Part shown: positions 23,301 through 31,900 of the stretch, in pieces
Layout: each line of letters begins with the position of its first letter
How positions within the stretch are numbered: position 1 is the stretch's first letter
NCBI GenBank assembly: GCA_033557835.1
Contig: JAWQRO010000334.1
Location: forward strand, 1 to 42,623
Origin: Helochares maculicollis
Lineage: Eukaryota; Arthropoda; Insecta; Coleoptera; Hydrophilidae
DNA length: 42,623 bases
Direction: 5' to 3'
Made by a program: the position numbers and the translations under genes
Notes under the pieces: model-generated
Told to the model about the DNA's origin: nothing
Databases searched by the model: none
What the model saw: only the letters and a program-made list of their open reading frames with translations

Positions 23301-24171
23301 ATGAAGGAAATACAGCATACAATGTTTTTAGATCGTTAATAGTAAGTTTTTAACAGTTCATTACAGGCTAAAATATAAGTGGAATTAAGGATGAAAGGGT
23401 GGTCGGTGTTGATACTAAGGCGAATATGTATAAGGAATAAGATAAAAATTGTACGTAATGTAATATTTCCACTTATTGGAGGTCTCGCCCGGAAGAATCG
23501 TTATGACCTTGAAAGGCAAGTTTCAACACGAGGAACATTGGTCAATTCAATAGGAAAGGGGCGACATGTGCTCCAACAGTTATAGAAATGATTATTGTTG
23601 AGGCAGCAGAGTTGATTAAACGCCCTAAAAATTGCAACGTCATTGACGAAAAAGGGGACAAGACATCAAAGTTTGGGGAATAAATTTGCGGGGAAGAAAT
23701 CGGAATGTACTCTGGAATAAAAGCGTCGTGGGCAAACTGTATTTAGCAAAGCATTTGAAATAGTGTAAAATGTAGTGTCGTAAATGAAAACATCGGGTTT
23801 ACGTCAGCCTTAATTCGGCAGCCATTTTTAGTGGAAACAAATCACGAATAGATAGTAGAATTCACACATCGATTTTTTTCCTACAAGAATTGGGACAAGG
23901 TAAAGATGATTTTTCGGCAATCTGTTGAATAGACCGAGATGATGGCGATGATGTTGAGTCAAATCCATCGAGTACCTACTTTGGTATTGGTTTCTGTAGC
24001 AGCAGCGGCAACAACAAGATTGCTCGTCGTCGTCGTAGTCGTGTTGTGGAGGAGATCTTGTTGGTGTTGCAGGACGTGTTGGACGTCTCTTTGTTGAGAC
24101 TGAGGCGATTTTGTCTTGTCCGATTTGTCCGGAGCTTTGGGGGTCTTGTCGTTTTCGGGATAAGGTGCCAT
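4970..24171 (-). CDS. unrecognised host gene, six exons visible, 3' end outside window
   Basis: Exons on the minus strand: 24171-23980, 13708-13601, 13525-13276, 12960-12733, 6901-5739, 5323-4970. All have GT/AG borders and the phases join without a break (0, 0, 1, 1, 0, 0), giving 765 codons still open at 4970. I chose the ATG at 24171 because its context (AAGATGG) is strong; an in-frame ATG at 24216 has a weaker one. The protein is hydrophilic: a threonine run at residues 44-49, a conserved-looking LKALLDEAINYKNPKDREGK segment in exon 2, an acidic and glutamate-rich exon 4, lysine-rich patches in exon 5, a YSYADIAK motif at 569-576 and an Asn-rich exon 6. No signal peptide, membrane segment or enzyme domain is visible. 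Lysine-rich patches suggest a nuclear or RNA-associated protein, but that is inference. I do not recognise the family. Confidence 0.85.
5739..6901 (-). CDS. unrecognised gene, exon 5 (main exon)
   Basis: The 1163-base exon lies between a TTTGCAG acceptor and a GTAAGC donor and supplies residues 260-647. It contains HTPWPLF near residue 305, two lysine clusters, many serine-rich stretches, YSYADIAK at 569-576 and an Ala/Val/Thr-rich end. A single uninterrupted frame of this length in AT-rich DNA is the strongest sign that the gene is real. Confidence 0.9.
6902..8219. other. intronic stretch, nothing recognised
   Basis: This is the 3' part of the 5.8 kb intron between exons 4 and 5 of the unrecognised gene. 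It is AT-rich, with short open frames lacking any family resemblance, and I see no repeat with confidence. Confidence 0.4.
8220..8410 (+). pseudogene. piggyBac-like transposase, N-terminal fragment
   Basis: LSLKEIDDLIN followed by an EISPELVDEVLDK-type acidic tail and, after a frameshift, DTDEDVL resembles the acidic N-terminus of PGBD-type piggyBac proteins. The rest of the protein appears after 9425, beyond an inserted mariner. Frameshifted and dead. The assignment rests on composition, motif order and position. Confidence 0.5.
8440..9425 (+). mobile_element. degenerate mariner inserted in a piggyBac-like copy
   Basis: Reading frames in order: a helix-turn-helix end like KDSVNGCPVRHWFAKF near 8567-8615; a SLVEANPSQTM region near 8680; KHIGKVEKLDTWVP near 8764-8805; LLMRNQNDPFLDRIVTCEE near 8858-8912 (first catalytic Asp replaced by a diverged CEE); RCPILLHDNAYPHVSQL near 9110-9155 (second Asp, in HDN); and a tail WQKCNESNGDFFD ending at about 9417. 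Several stops and shifts. Terminal repeats are not clear. This belongs to the mariner DD34D family; the catalytic triad is damaged. Confidence 0.85.
9426..10164 (+). pseudogene. piggyBac-like (PGBD type) transposase remnant
   Basis: Plus-strand frames give NPIEWFEIICDDAI near 9570-9610 (family: a SPIELFELFFDD-type start of the core), FFAGYHSLPHKHLC near 9714-9755 (family: LSGYHSLP-x-YWS), an EDEDIDDQCM segment, and a VPYLTYSW block near 10090-10115 (family: PYK-FFDNFFTS). Stops and shifts interrupt it. Its N-terminal acidic part lies at 8220-8410 on the far side of the mariner, so the mariner is the younger insertion. Confidence 0.6.
10490..11490 (+). mobile_element. degenerate irritans-type mariner
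   Basis: The sequence begins with an M-E-x-I-x-H-R-like start at 10498 and a YWVAFK-like segment near 10615. After several shifts there is a KVMALGFRDARGIIFIGYY block near 11008-11065, a CSFIKTMLQF-type remnant of the HQDNAPVHTS region near 11160-11200, and a CVDLKRDYVDI tail near 11437-11470 (family: CIELKGDYVEK). The order and spacing match irritans-subfamily (SETMAR-like) transposase. More than ten stops and shifts make it old. Terminal repeats could not be paired. Confidence 0.75.
11885..12130 (+). repeat. dispersed repeat, copy 2
   Basis: Same-orientation relative of 4536-4740, anchored by the exact 16-base match at 11975-11990. It lies in the 5.8 kb intron of the unrecognised gene. No coding content. 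Confidence 0.6.
12131..12732. other. intronic stretch, nothing recognised
   Basis: AT-rich sequence between repeat copy 2 and exon 4 of the unrecognised gene. A 71-codon minus frame at 12394-12609 has no family resemblance and lies entirely in the intron. Confidence 0.4.
12733..12960 (-). CDS. unrecognised gene, exon 4
   Basis: The 228-base exon lies between a TTTTCTCAG acceptor and a GTAAGT donor and is phase 1 on both sides. It reads SLPCNVNVPGSYDRQFFEEE, then an alternating K/E helix and an acidic stretch with NYTE repeats. Confidence 0.82.
13276..13525 (-). CDS. unrecognised gene, exon 3
   Basis: The 250-base exon lies between a TATCTTTTAG acceptor and a GTTAGA donor and ends in phase 1. 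It begins DLLNQAEDDLRNA, continuing the helix of exon 2, then becomes basic (ATKRHRHKRQPSS) and ends in RQREG. The donor is weaker than the others (GTTAGA). Confidence 0.82.
13601..13708 (-). CDS. unrecognised gene, exon 2
   Basis: This exon holds exactly 36 codons between a TTGTATAG acceptor and a GTGAGT donor, phase 0 on both sides. It reads EASVSGLDDG then a helical, charged stretch ending SALFK. It looks like the best-constrained part of the protein. Confidence 0.85.
13763..13837. repeat. 75 bp imperfect inverted repeat, MITE-like
   Basis: The left arm starts CAGATCGACCAAT and the reverse complement of the right arm starts CAGACCAATCAGAAG. The arms run inward to a perfect inner stem TTTGACA (13792-13798) / TGTCAAA (13809-13815). 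A related arm pair is found at 28136-28204. It sits in the first intron of the unrecognised gene, 55 bases from exon 2. Confidence 0.55.
13838..14639. other. intronic stretch, nothing recognised
   Basis: AT-rich sequence in the 10.3 kb first intron with stops in all frames and no recognisable repeat. Confidence 0.4.
14640..15560 (+). pseudogene. probable second PGBD-type piggyBac remnant
   Basis: A frame with LSLEDLT-FFG near 14978-15020 (family: start of the core helical domain) is followed by KIWCLCA near 15105-15125 and, one frame over, FDANSGKSENDDKVSQN near 15142-15192. The last two match the K-W-x-L-C and F-x-x-Y-x-G-K blocks around the catalytic core of PGBD proteins. Many stops. The assignment depends on two short blocks in the right order. 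Confidence 0.45.
15570..16270 (+). repeat. decayed repeat A, collinear with 25740-26500
   Basis: A 24-base segment at 15753-15776 matches 25886-25909 at 22 of 24 positions. A 15-base segment, ATTAGAGAATAGAAT, at 16005-16019 is identical to 26143-26157. The two anchors are 252 bases apart here and 257 apart in the other copy, in the same orientation. The sequence is non-coding and internally rich in GATTCAAAAT-like words. Confidence 0.65.
16655..18177 (-). pseudogene. piggyBac-family transposase, near full-length but broken
   Basis: Read on the minus strand from the ATG at 18177: acidic N-terminus; FFKLLTNETG near 17845; an SEMHKFLDLNILIGQ block; DYWSTDLQIKTPIFGSHAF; YFSLDEVTIPYGGRLSF near 17440-17490 (first catalytic Asp of the DDD triad); WQHVYMDNYYNSVELAEHLL near 17250-17310 (second Asp); GYIIYMNCVDLVDQYLLYN near 16985-17045 (third Asp region, family GGVDRADQ); and a C-terminal IPLCIGKCFEDYH ending near 16655, the last part of the cysteine-rich domain. 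Stops and frameshifts interrupt it several times. The three catalytic aspartates are still recognisable. Terminal repeats and TTAA sites were not identified. Confidence 0.85.
18530..18754 (+). pseudogene. possible PGBD-type N-terminal fragment
   Basis: A 74-codon frame contains ICIVAPNSVKICDEDSAKEN and GPQFAAKAQIIM. These resemble the acidic I-x-P-P-x-x-x-x-x-DEDS and G-x-Q-L-x-A-x-A-E blocks that open PGBD-type piggyBac proteins. No core domain follows. It is on the opposite strand to the piggyBac copy next to it, so it is a separate insertion. Confidence 0.4.
18845..19850 (+). mobile_element. Jockey-clade remnant with internal deletion
   Basis: Plus-strand frames start in the endonuclease (VWNINDLQEHLSELKKNL near 18848-18900, then LDIIMIS near 18911). 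They then jump into the reverse transcriptase: HQFGFRTQGDTIH near 19158-19198, later LGIS and LTWTNHIF near 19660-19680 and EMYWLIGRKSQLSLEIKT near 19710-19762, ending with PVWSYGIEFCG near 19785-19820. About 1 kb of the endonuclease/RT join and the YADD active-site region are missing or unreadable. Dead copy in the first intron of the unrecognised gene. Confidence 0.75.
19851..21444. other. AT-rich intronic stretch, nothing firmly recognised
   Basis: Many stops in all frames. A segment at 20280-20600 has weak RT-like words but no supported order of motifs. No terminal repeats were found. Confidence 0.4.
21445..22693 (+). mobile_element. mariner with both terminal repeats, broken transposase
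   Basis: The left terminal repeat begins TTAGGTTAGTGCATAAG at 21445, preceded by TA. The right end, reverse-complemented, begins TAAGGTTGGTGCATATG, so the 1.25 kb element is structurally complete. The transposase reads NKLGNNAAKAARNI, a KVHHWFEKFRSGD block near 21735-21770, WILHELTEQNKLDRL near 21950, an NCEEKR block near 22055 (first Asp lost), GPLLIHDNARSHTL near 22315-22355 (second Asp) and a PAYSPNLLSADFYYF region near 22405-22450. Several stops. Mellifera/cecropia-like by motif. It lies in the first intron of the unrecognised gene, on the opposite strand. Confidence 0.88.
22694..23979. other. intronic stretch next to exon 1
   Basis: It contains a short TG run at 22790-22806 and otherwise no recognised feature. 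A 68-codon plus frame at 23379-23585 and its continuation after a stop match nothing I know. Confidence 0.4.
22790..22806. repeat. TG dinucleotide microsatellite
   Basis: Eight or so uninterrupted TG units between the right end of the mariner and the following AT-rich DNA. Confidence 0.8.
23980..24171 (-). CDS. unrecognised gene, exon 1
   Basis: This exon holds 64 codons from MAPYPENDKT to ETNTK. It is followed by a GTAGGT donor at 23979. It is polar, with K/D/P-rich, glutamine-rich and Thr/Ala-run segments. The exon sits in a CpG-richer stretch than anything to its left, as expected for a first exon. Confidence 0.8.
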
Positions 24172-24900
24172 CTTCGCCTCTGGTCCGCTCACTCGCCAAC
24201 CGCACTCATACGGCACCTCTACTCGATCATCATTTCATTCGCGATTTTCGACCGCACACCGACACTTCCACTCTCCCTGTTAACTTCCTAAACAGGACAC
24301 GAGTCCTCAACGCTCGCTCGCTCTATGGTTCCAAAGCTCTTTTCTAATAAACCACATTTTCACCGACGGCCATTACGAGACATTTACAAAAAAATATATA
24401 TCTCTCTCTACTCTAGTGCTGTGTAACCTACGGTTGGTATTCCACCCGACTAAAGCGCCACCGTTTCACTGGTTTTAACTACCAACCGTTCAGCGCACCC
24501 GTCGAGCGTAGACCTACGTCCCCTTGCAATAACCCACTTTATCCTACGATATTACACTGAGAACCCTTACCGTACATGCATCCGGAGGCCAAGGGGCCCG
24601 ATTTACCACAAATCACTATCACTTTTTACCGAGCATTCAGCAGCTCACACTCGAAATATCGTGCGGAACTAGAGTACAAACTTCTGGACCACGCGAAACA
24701 ATATGCTTAATAAATTAAACACCGCTTGAAACAATAAACTTCGTTTAAAATATCGCAGGTTAACCAAAATCGGCCTAAATTTTCAAACTTTTGGCAAACG
24801 ACAACAGCTGCTGCCAACATGGCCATGCTAACCATTACCAACCAAAGTCCTCATTTCGCTGAACTAACCCGGCCAAAGACAACCCCGCCAAATTTAAAAT
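24172..24900 (-). promoter_or_regulatory. 5' UTR and promoter region of the unrecognised gene
   Basis: Just upstream of the chosen ATG the sequence changes to a markedly higher GC and CpG content, continuing to about 24890 and contrasting with the AT-rich flanks. This is common around insect first exons. I could not locate a convincing TATA box or start site. Confidence 0.5.
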
Positions 24901-25739
24901 GCTTGTATGAAGATAATCTCAAATGTCTCCACTAAACGTCCTCGTGTATATAGTGTATATGAACATATAATAAGCAGAACAACAATTTCAATGTTTAGAG
25001 TTGAAATTATTTGGTCAGGTTGCTAGAAAAATCAGATTTTATTATCGAAAACGAATTTATTGGAACTATCGGAACAGGAACAACTTAATTATATTTTTAG
25101 GCGTGTCAGATTTTCTTCTTTTATAAACTCCTTGCCTGTTAAACAGTATTTGTCTTTTCATAAGCTGTTTTTATCAAAATGACTATGTCTTAGATCGTTT
25201 ACAATTGCAACAAACATCTTTTAATATTTAAAATATAGTTTATAAATGTATATATTTTCAAACTCAGCCTTAGAGTCTTCAATAAATTGTGAAAATGAAC
25301 AACATAATTAAAAAAATGTTGTTACTATAAAAGAGAAACAACAACTGGATCAACTGGAACATATATATGCTCAAAAATCTGCACTTGAATTTAACAAAGT
25401 CAACATGCAGCTTTGTAATTGTTTGAGAAGGAGTCTTTTATCACAGAAAACAGACAAAAGTTACATTCTTATGAATTAGTTGTCAAAAGCATGCTAAAAG
25501 CACAGTATGAAACTAATATACTGTCTTTGTTCAACATATCACATATTTAAATTTGCAATTCAATGTTGAAAACAGCTTAGCTATTGTCATATAAATACTT
25601 ACGGGTGAAAAAATATGGAAATTAAAAGGTATTTTAATGTAAAGAATATATTCTTGTTGACTAGAAAATTAAATACTTTGTTGGAAATTTTCTTGATTAT
25701 AATCACATCTTAAAGATTTGCAATGTAAGATTTAAACTA
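24901..25739. other. intergenic stretch, nothing recognised
   Basis: AT-rich. A short frame near 25330-25420 with a Lys/Gln-rich, coiled-coil-like composition is broken soon after and matches nothing I can name. Confidence 0.4.
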
Positions 25740-26500
25740 TTAGGATTGGAATTCCAAAATTTCAATATCAATATCAACAATTCGAGATAGAATATTTGGA
25801 ACGCCATGATTCAAGTTTTACAAAATCGAAAATGTGTAGCACGGAATTAATGTTCCAAAATAGGCTGTGCAGATTTTTAAGTTTTAAAATGCGAGATTCA
25901 GTATTTAAACTTTTAAAATTATAGATCCAAAAATACTGAATAAAAATATAGCTCCTGAAAATATCACTTAAAATATCATAAATCATAATTTCGAGAACAC
26001 AGCTGTTGATTAATGACGAAACATTGAGGCCTACCCAGCTAACAGGTTTAATTAGGTTCAAGAATCGAGGATGAAACATTTAAAGTATCACTGATTCATT
26101 TTTAAAAACTCAGAATAATTACAGAAAAATTAAATTTCCATGATTAGAGAATAGAATCAAGAGATGAGGATAAGTATTTCAAATTTACGGATTCTAAAAT
26201 TAAATACTGTAAAAATCGAAATAGAGGTTTGAGAATTAAATATAAGTCAACATTTAAGAATTATAACTTGAACATTGCAAAATGAAAAATCTTTCGACAC
26301 CAGAATTGTAAATCTGTGACTACAAGTTCAAAATTTAAACGTAAATTTAAATCTATTAACTGACACCCTGATACCTAAAAACAAGGTTTCAGAACAAATC
26401 ATTCGGAATTAAATTATCTGGTTATCGGCATTGGCAACTCAGAATTGAGAATCAAAGTAGGATCAATCGTGCAAGATAACAGAATGAAATATTTCAAATA
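25740..26500 (+). repeat. decayed repeat B, collinear with 15570-16270
   Basis: The two anchors described for repeat A occur here at 25886-25909 and 26143-26157. Between and after them are further loose matches with the same word usage. It lies between the divergent promoters of the unrecognised gene and CDIPT. Confidence 0.65.
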
Positions 26501-27129
26501 TTAGTCTGATATACCAGTTTAGACGCTTTTGCTTTTTAACTCCTCTTTGCAGTTAGGCTTAAAGCGCGATTATCCCTTAACGCATTTTTACTCTACAAAG
26601 AGACGAGCGAGCAATGCAAGCCAATCCCAAGTAAGCGAAGCTATTCCTTCATGTACTCTGATTCCCCGCCTGCATAAAAAAATTGAAATACAAAGAGATA
26701 TAGCAACGAAAGTTCAAGAACTGAACAACGTTTCCAAGATATACACGATATGGTTCAATTTTCTGTTTTCAGTTATTTGTGTTTTTTATTTCAGTCGATT
26801 AAATGTGAATTTTTTTAAAATGACAAAATAGCTATTTCCAATTACTCAAATTCTAGTCACAAAGAAGTTCGAAAAGTTGTTCTAGCAAGTAAATTACTGG
26901 AAAGCATGAAGTAGCACATATTTATGCAAATTGTTAAAGCAAGTAAGAAAAATATTACATTGCAACTTTTAATAATCCATAGTCTTATTTTACTTATTTT
27001 AAGCTATGTAGTAAACAGGTACTTTAGTGTTCAAAGATGTTGAATCAATGATGTTGTAATAATAACTTACATAATCAACATTTTTCATTATCTCAATGCT
27101 TTCCTTACATTACATTTTAGAATGTAAAA
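26501..27129. other. intergenic stretch with one unassigned frame
   Basis: A 100-codon plus-strand frame at 26529-26831 begins in a less AT-biased segment (26525-26670) and then becomes AT-rich. It matches no family I know and has no splice or promoter context, so I do not call it a gene. Confidence 0.35.
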
Positions 27130-27327
27130 ACTATTATCCTACCTACCCTCCGCGGCAACCCACCGTACGATCATCGCGTATTTCGTAACTAAACCTGCAT
27201 CGTCGTTTCCTGGCCCGTCCTGCAAAATGTCAATACTTTAAAAACCGATATTCGGCTTAATCAAATTATTACGTTGTAACGAGGCCCCCACAGTTTACAT
27301 AACTTCATTAACTACACGGTCTCAGCC
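27130..27327 (+). promoter_or_regulatory. promoter/5' UTR of CDIPT
   Basis: A short GC- and CpG-richer island (CCTCCGCGGCAACC near 27147, further CpGs to about 27230) directly precedes the CDIPT start codon in otherwise AT-rich DNA. The exact start site is not visible. Confidence 0.5.
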
Positions 27328-28457
27328 ATGGATAAAAACGAAGAAAACATTTTCCTCTTCTGGCCCAACATCATAGGTAATTTTCTTGTTCCTTCAGCAT
27401 AAACTATGGCCCCCTTGTAATAACATTTAATTTTCATGATTTGCAGGATACGCTCGGGTCGTCCTAGCTATAATCTCGTTCTACTATATGCCTACCCACT
27501 ATGCCATATCGTCCACTTGCTATGTTGTTTCGGCTTTGCTGGATGCGTTCGATGGACATGCAGCGAGACATTTCAATCAAAGCACTAAGTTCGGAGCCAT
27601 CCTCGATCAGCTGACCGATAGGTGTGCCACAATGTGTCTCTGTGCTGTCTTGTGCCAATTCTACCCACAGCATCAGTTTTGGATCCTCCTCTCTATGACC
27701 ATAGACATTGCGTCTCACTGGATTTATCTCCACTCGTAAGTGGAACACATCGTTTAACAACCCGCAAGCCTCTTCTTAATCCAGACTGTTTTCTAGTACT
27801 TTACTGTGTTACAGATCTTTGCTGCAAGGGAAGACTAGCCACAAGTTCGTGGATATGTCGGAGAATCCAATAATGCACCTGTATTACACCAATCGCCCAG
27901 TATTATTCTTCATGTGCGCTGGAAATGAAATGTTCTATGCTTCCTTGTACTTGCTGCATTTCACCTCAGGACCTCTTGGTAAGATTTAAGTGTTATCAAA
28001 TGATTAATCTACTGGCATGACCTTATAGTTCTAAAATGCTTATAATATTATCATTTAACTTTGTAAGTCACTTTTTCTATAAATATATATCAACTCGTAA
28101 TATCTTATGTTAAAAATATTCTTCCTATATGAATTAACCAATCAGAAAATTCCTAGCACTTGACATATCATAAATTTTTAACAGAACCGCTTTTGATTGG
28201 CTATCATATTCTGAATGAGATTCCAACTTAATTTCAAGTTCGTCAACTACGGTTTTAATTACTTTATATGACAAACATATGTATCAATCTATATTTCAGT
28301 TGTTGGAATGCCCCTCTTCAAGATCTGCATTTACCTCTCGGCTCCGATTGCAATAGCAAAATCAGCAATCTCCGTGTTGCACTGCATAGTCGCCTGTAAA
28401 AACCTGGGGATTATTGATGTGAACGAAAGAAAGCTTCTCAAGCAGAAGAAGTCTTAA
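27328..28457 (+). CDS. CDIPT: phosphatidylinositol synthase (CDP-diacylglycerol--inositol 3-phosphatidyltransferase)
   Basis: Four exons, 27328-27376, 27447-27735, 27815-27978 and 28300-28457, have GT/AG borders and matching phases (1, 2, 1). They give a complete 219-residue protein, close to the roughly 213 residues of the human enzyme. The family joins CDP-diacylglycerol and myo-inositol to make phosphatidylinositol in the ER membrane. The CDP-alcohol phosphatidyltransferase signature is complete: D49-x2-D52-G53-x2-A56-R57-x8-G66-x3-D70-x3-D74, with the metal-binding aspartates all present. Flanking segments are hydrophobic, as expected for an integral membrane enzyme. The C-terminus is basic (LLKQKKS). 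The start ATG opens MDKNEENIFLFWPN, the usual family N-terminus. The third intron holds a MITE-like inverted repeat. The gene converges on GPN1 and ends in a shared poly(A) palindrome. Confidence 0.97.
28136..28204. repeat. MITE-like inverted repeat, second copy
   Basis: The left arm is AACCAATCAGAAAAT and the right arm, reverse-complemented, begins ATAGCCAATCAAAAG. A TTGACA word follows the left arm, as in the copy at 13763-13837. It lies in the last intron of CDIPT. The arms are more diverged than in the first copy. Confidence 0.45.
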
Positions 28458-28901
28458 ACCATTCGAAATGTTACTTAATTGTGTTAGTGTCATTATTTAA
28501 ACAATTGATCGATTCCTCTGCTCTTCCAAATTTCAATGTTGTTTCCACATTTTAATGTTGTCAAAATGTTGATACTAACTCTCTTAGTTGCATTAAGGAA
28601 CGTATTGTATTTCCCGACCAGTAATAAAACCAATATTTTGTACATTCTAAGCCAAAGTGTAGATCTACATTTTAAAATGCATTTATTTTTGTTACTTATT
28701 AGTTAATATTATCTAATTTATATATGACTGTTTTGCTAGAATTAGCTTTAGATTTAAGTAACAGTTGGTCCCTATGTTGGTTGTGTATTGTGCATTTCTA
28801 GAGTGCTAATTCTATATGTTATAGATAACATTTTGAACAAACTGAATAATAATGTACCTTTTAAAAATACTGTGTTTAAATTAAGGTATGTTTGATAAAG
28901 A

Positions 28902-28915
28902 AATAAAATTTTATT
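28902..28915. terminator. palindromic two-way poly(A) signal shared by CDIPT and GPN1
   Basis: AATAAAATTTTATT is a perfect 14 bp palindrome. It places AATAAA at 28902-28907 on the plus strand, 445 bases after the CDIPT stop, and AATAAA at 28910-28915 on the minus strand, 79 bases after the GPN1 stop. If both are used, the two transcripts overlap tail to tail by tens of bases. Confidence 0.7.
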
Positions 28916-28993
28916 CTCTCATTGCTCCACAAATACAAAACTTGTACCTAAATATTAGATAATACAATAACACAGACTTGAAATTAACACCTA

Positions 28994-31900
28994 TCATCCT
29001 CCTTTTACTTTCGTCTTTGTTTCCACTTCTTTACGTCGCTTCAATTGCATCTCTTTTTGTTGGGCCAAAACTTTTTGGAAGTTTTCTTGTTCTATTCTGA
29101 CATCTGTAACAAAGGAAAACATGTATTCGAGTTAAAGTACTATAGTGTAAAGAGGCGTACCCTCAGGACTGGCTTCTTCTCCTTCTGAATCTGTGCTACT
29201 CTCATTAGCGGGATGCCGTAGGTAAATTTCGGAAAGTTCTGACTGTCCTCCGGTTATGACTGAAGATTCTGCATTTTCCACATCCATTTTTTCGTGTGTC
29301 TCTTCAGATTGTGCCCTGATTTTAAGCCACTCTTCCTTATAGTCTCTGTGCAATAAATTATGATAAATTATTCACTAAGGTAGGTGAATCCAAATTGTTA
29401 TTTGCATGTTATTAGTGATTAATACCTAAATAAATTAACAATGTTTTAGAATTTTTACAAAATAAAATCTCTTCAATGATGTAGTATTGTTCAAAACATA
29501 TGTCATAGATCTCTTGCACTCCCAAGTTGTTTCACTACTGTTTTTTTTTTACTTTTCATATAAATTTTACAGAACCTTGATGGTCTTCATTAGTAAAGAT
29601 TCTTGTTTACTAATAAAGCAAAACTAAAGAATAGAAGCAAATTCAACATCTAAAACTATTGATTAATGTTTCAATAATAAAATTACAATTGAACAAATAA
29701 AAGACACTATAAAATATAAAATAATATACAAACCACGATAGAAATTGGGTACAAAACAAACCTAAGAAAACAAGTAAGAATAAGAACTAATAACTCTAAT
29801 AAAAATCTTTTCATCCGTATCGAATTCTTGATTTTTCATTTTTGCCATTATTATGGACTATACAAAATATCATTAAATTTCATTACAATCCACAGGAAAC
29901 CAAGTGTTGTTGCATTTTCATATTCTGTTTGGACTGGTTTGTACTTGCTGTGCGTACCGATTAGTCTCAATTACAGGTATTTTCAGGCACATGTTACCAA
30001 ATGTCATTAAATATATCTGTTTTTATACATGAATCCAACTTTGTTCCAAAAGTGTTTTAGACTATTTTTTGTTTTGTTCAAAATTCAGGGATCTCGGAGG
30101 TAATCTGTATCAATGGTATCATCCAAAATAATTAATTACTTGCATTTTATTTTTGTAGAAGTATTACAATGCAATAAGATAATTAAAAATTTGGATATTT
30201 ACCCCGAACACTAACAGGTCAGTCTCGTGAGAAACAGTTTTGACTAGAATATCGAACCACAAGTCTCACACATGAGTATAGCTTGAAACAAAATGATGCA
30301 CTCAAGAACTTACAATCAGCAACCTGGCATAAATTTCACATGGACTACAGCCTGCAGAAAGAGGAGAAAGAACAAAAAATAACATTATCCAAAAGGAGTG
30401 AAAGATAAAAGAAAGCAGATCAAAATATGAAATAGGACCAAAGGTGAATAGCTGTGGATCAAGACTGTAGATTTGACAACACAAAAATGTCACAAAAAAT
30501 AAATCTGTAGAATGGGAAAGTGTGAATTGAGACATTGATGATAGAAAAAATGAATATACACTTAAAGATATAGGTGATAAGCCACAGCAGATGAACAGTA
30601 ATGTTGAAGTCTTATTGTAGAGATAAATGTGTTGAAAAATGAGTTTCTGAAGAAAACTGTAGACAACTAATGGAGACAAAAGAATTTTTGGAGAGGAAAA
30701 CAATAACAAACATCTGATTTAAAAGTACTCTAGGGTTAGGTTAATGACAAAATTCAAAAGACAAGACAATAGTTAAGGGTCTTGCTGCGCTACACTGGGG
30801 CTTCGATAGATTTGACACGATGGGAAAAATCGAGAAATACAGTTGTTAAAGATGCAATAATAATCACACTATTAACAAGCAGGGAAAACTAGAAATATTA
30901 GCTCGGATTCAAATTTAAAAAGGTCACATAAAAGTTATATTTTTATTTTCACTTCGCATTAAATTTGCAACCCAGTTTTCTGTCAGTCACTGCAATGTCC
31001 ACTGATTTAAACATGAACTACCTATATTTCTAGAAATGTCACTCTTTCAAACTCCATGTTGAACTGAACTGTCTTTAGAAGGTAACATTTATTGGGGTAT
31101 CTTCTCGATTGTGCTGTGAGTTAAAATATTTTCACTTTGGTAGAAGAACCCAGAGCATTACTAGACGTACAAAGCAGAGATTATTCGTGTTACAAATGCA
31201 AGAAAGGAAAAAACTAATACTATTCCAATTATACCAAAATCAACTAGCCAACATCCCTACAGCAGCCTACTCAGATGTGACACATGACAAATGGAAACAA
31301 AGATAAGCAAATGGATAATAATAAGAAAAGTAAGAAGTCCTAATGATAATATTCAGCAAAGAGAAACCAAAAATAAACTAATATAGGTTAAGTAACACAA
31401 CAAAGACGATCAATAGATTTAAACTTCAATACAAATGACGATGCAGGCACAGTTAAAAATTTCGAATCAAGACCCATATTCACCAGCAAAGTTGCTGGAT
31501 ACAATAGCTGAAAAGAGTTTTGTACTAAAAGCTCCAAGCAATAAACAAGTCAAAATTTAACCAGAAACAGGTGAACACGACATGAAAATAATACACACAC
31601 ACACTGAAGAAAAAACACAATTTCATACTTATCAACCCAAAAATAAAATTGGAGTAATATTAAAAATTCTTCAACACTTCACAAATATTAGAGCAACTAT
31701 GAAAAATGTTCAAGATCTAAGCCATGACATTAAATGAGTAAGGAACATTAAACATAAAACATAAAAACCCTTAACCTTATTCTTCATTGACTTAAAAACC
31801 ATATGATAATAATAAAGAATCATACAAAATCAACTCTTTATGAATACCATCGTTGTCTTCTAAGCACCTAATGTGAAAAGTGAAATCCCCCAATGCACAG

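Noticed and set aside
25330..25560. Short coiled-coil-like frame that might be a processed pseudogene
   Set aside because: Only about 35 codons before a break and no nameable parent protein.
26529..26831. 100-codon plus frame between the divergent promoters
   Set aside because: No recognisable domain; it drifts into AT-rich low-complexity sequence and lacks splice or promoter support.
30302..30709. 135-codon minus-strand open frame in the GPN1 intron
   Set aside because: Low-complexity L/S/F-rich translation of A/G-rich plus-strand sequence, with no family resemblance, no splice context and no conserved motif.
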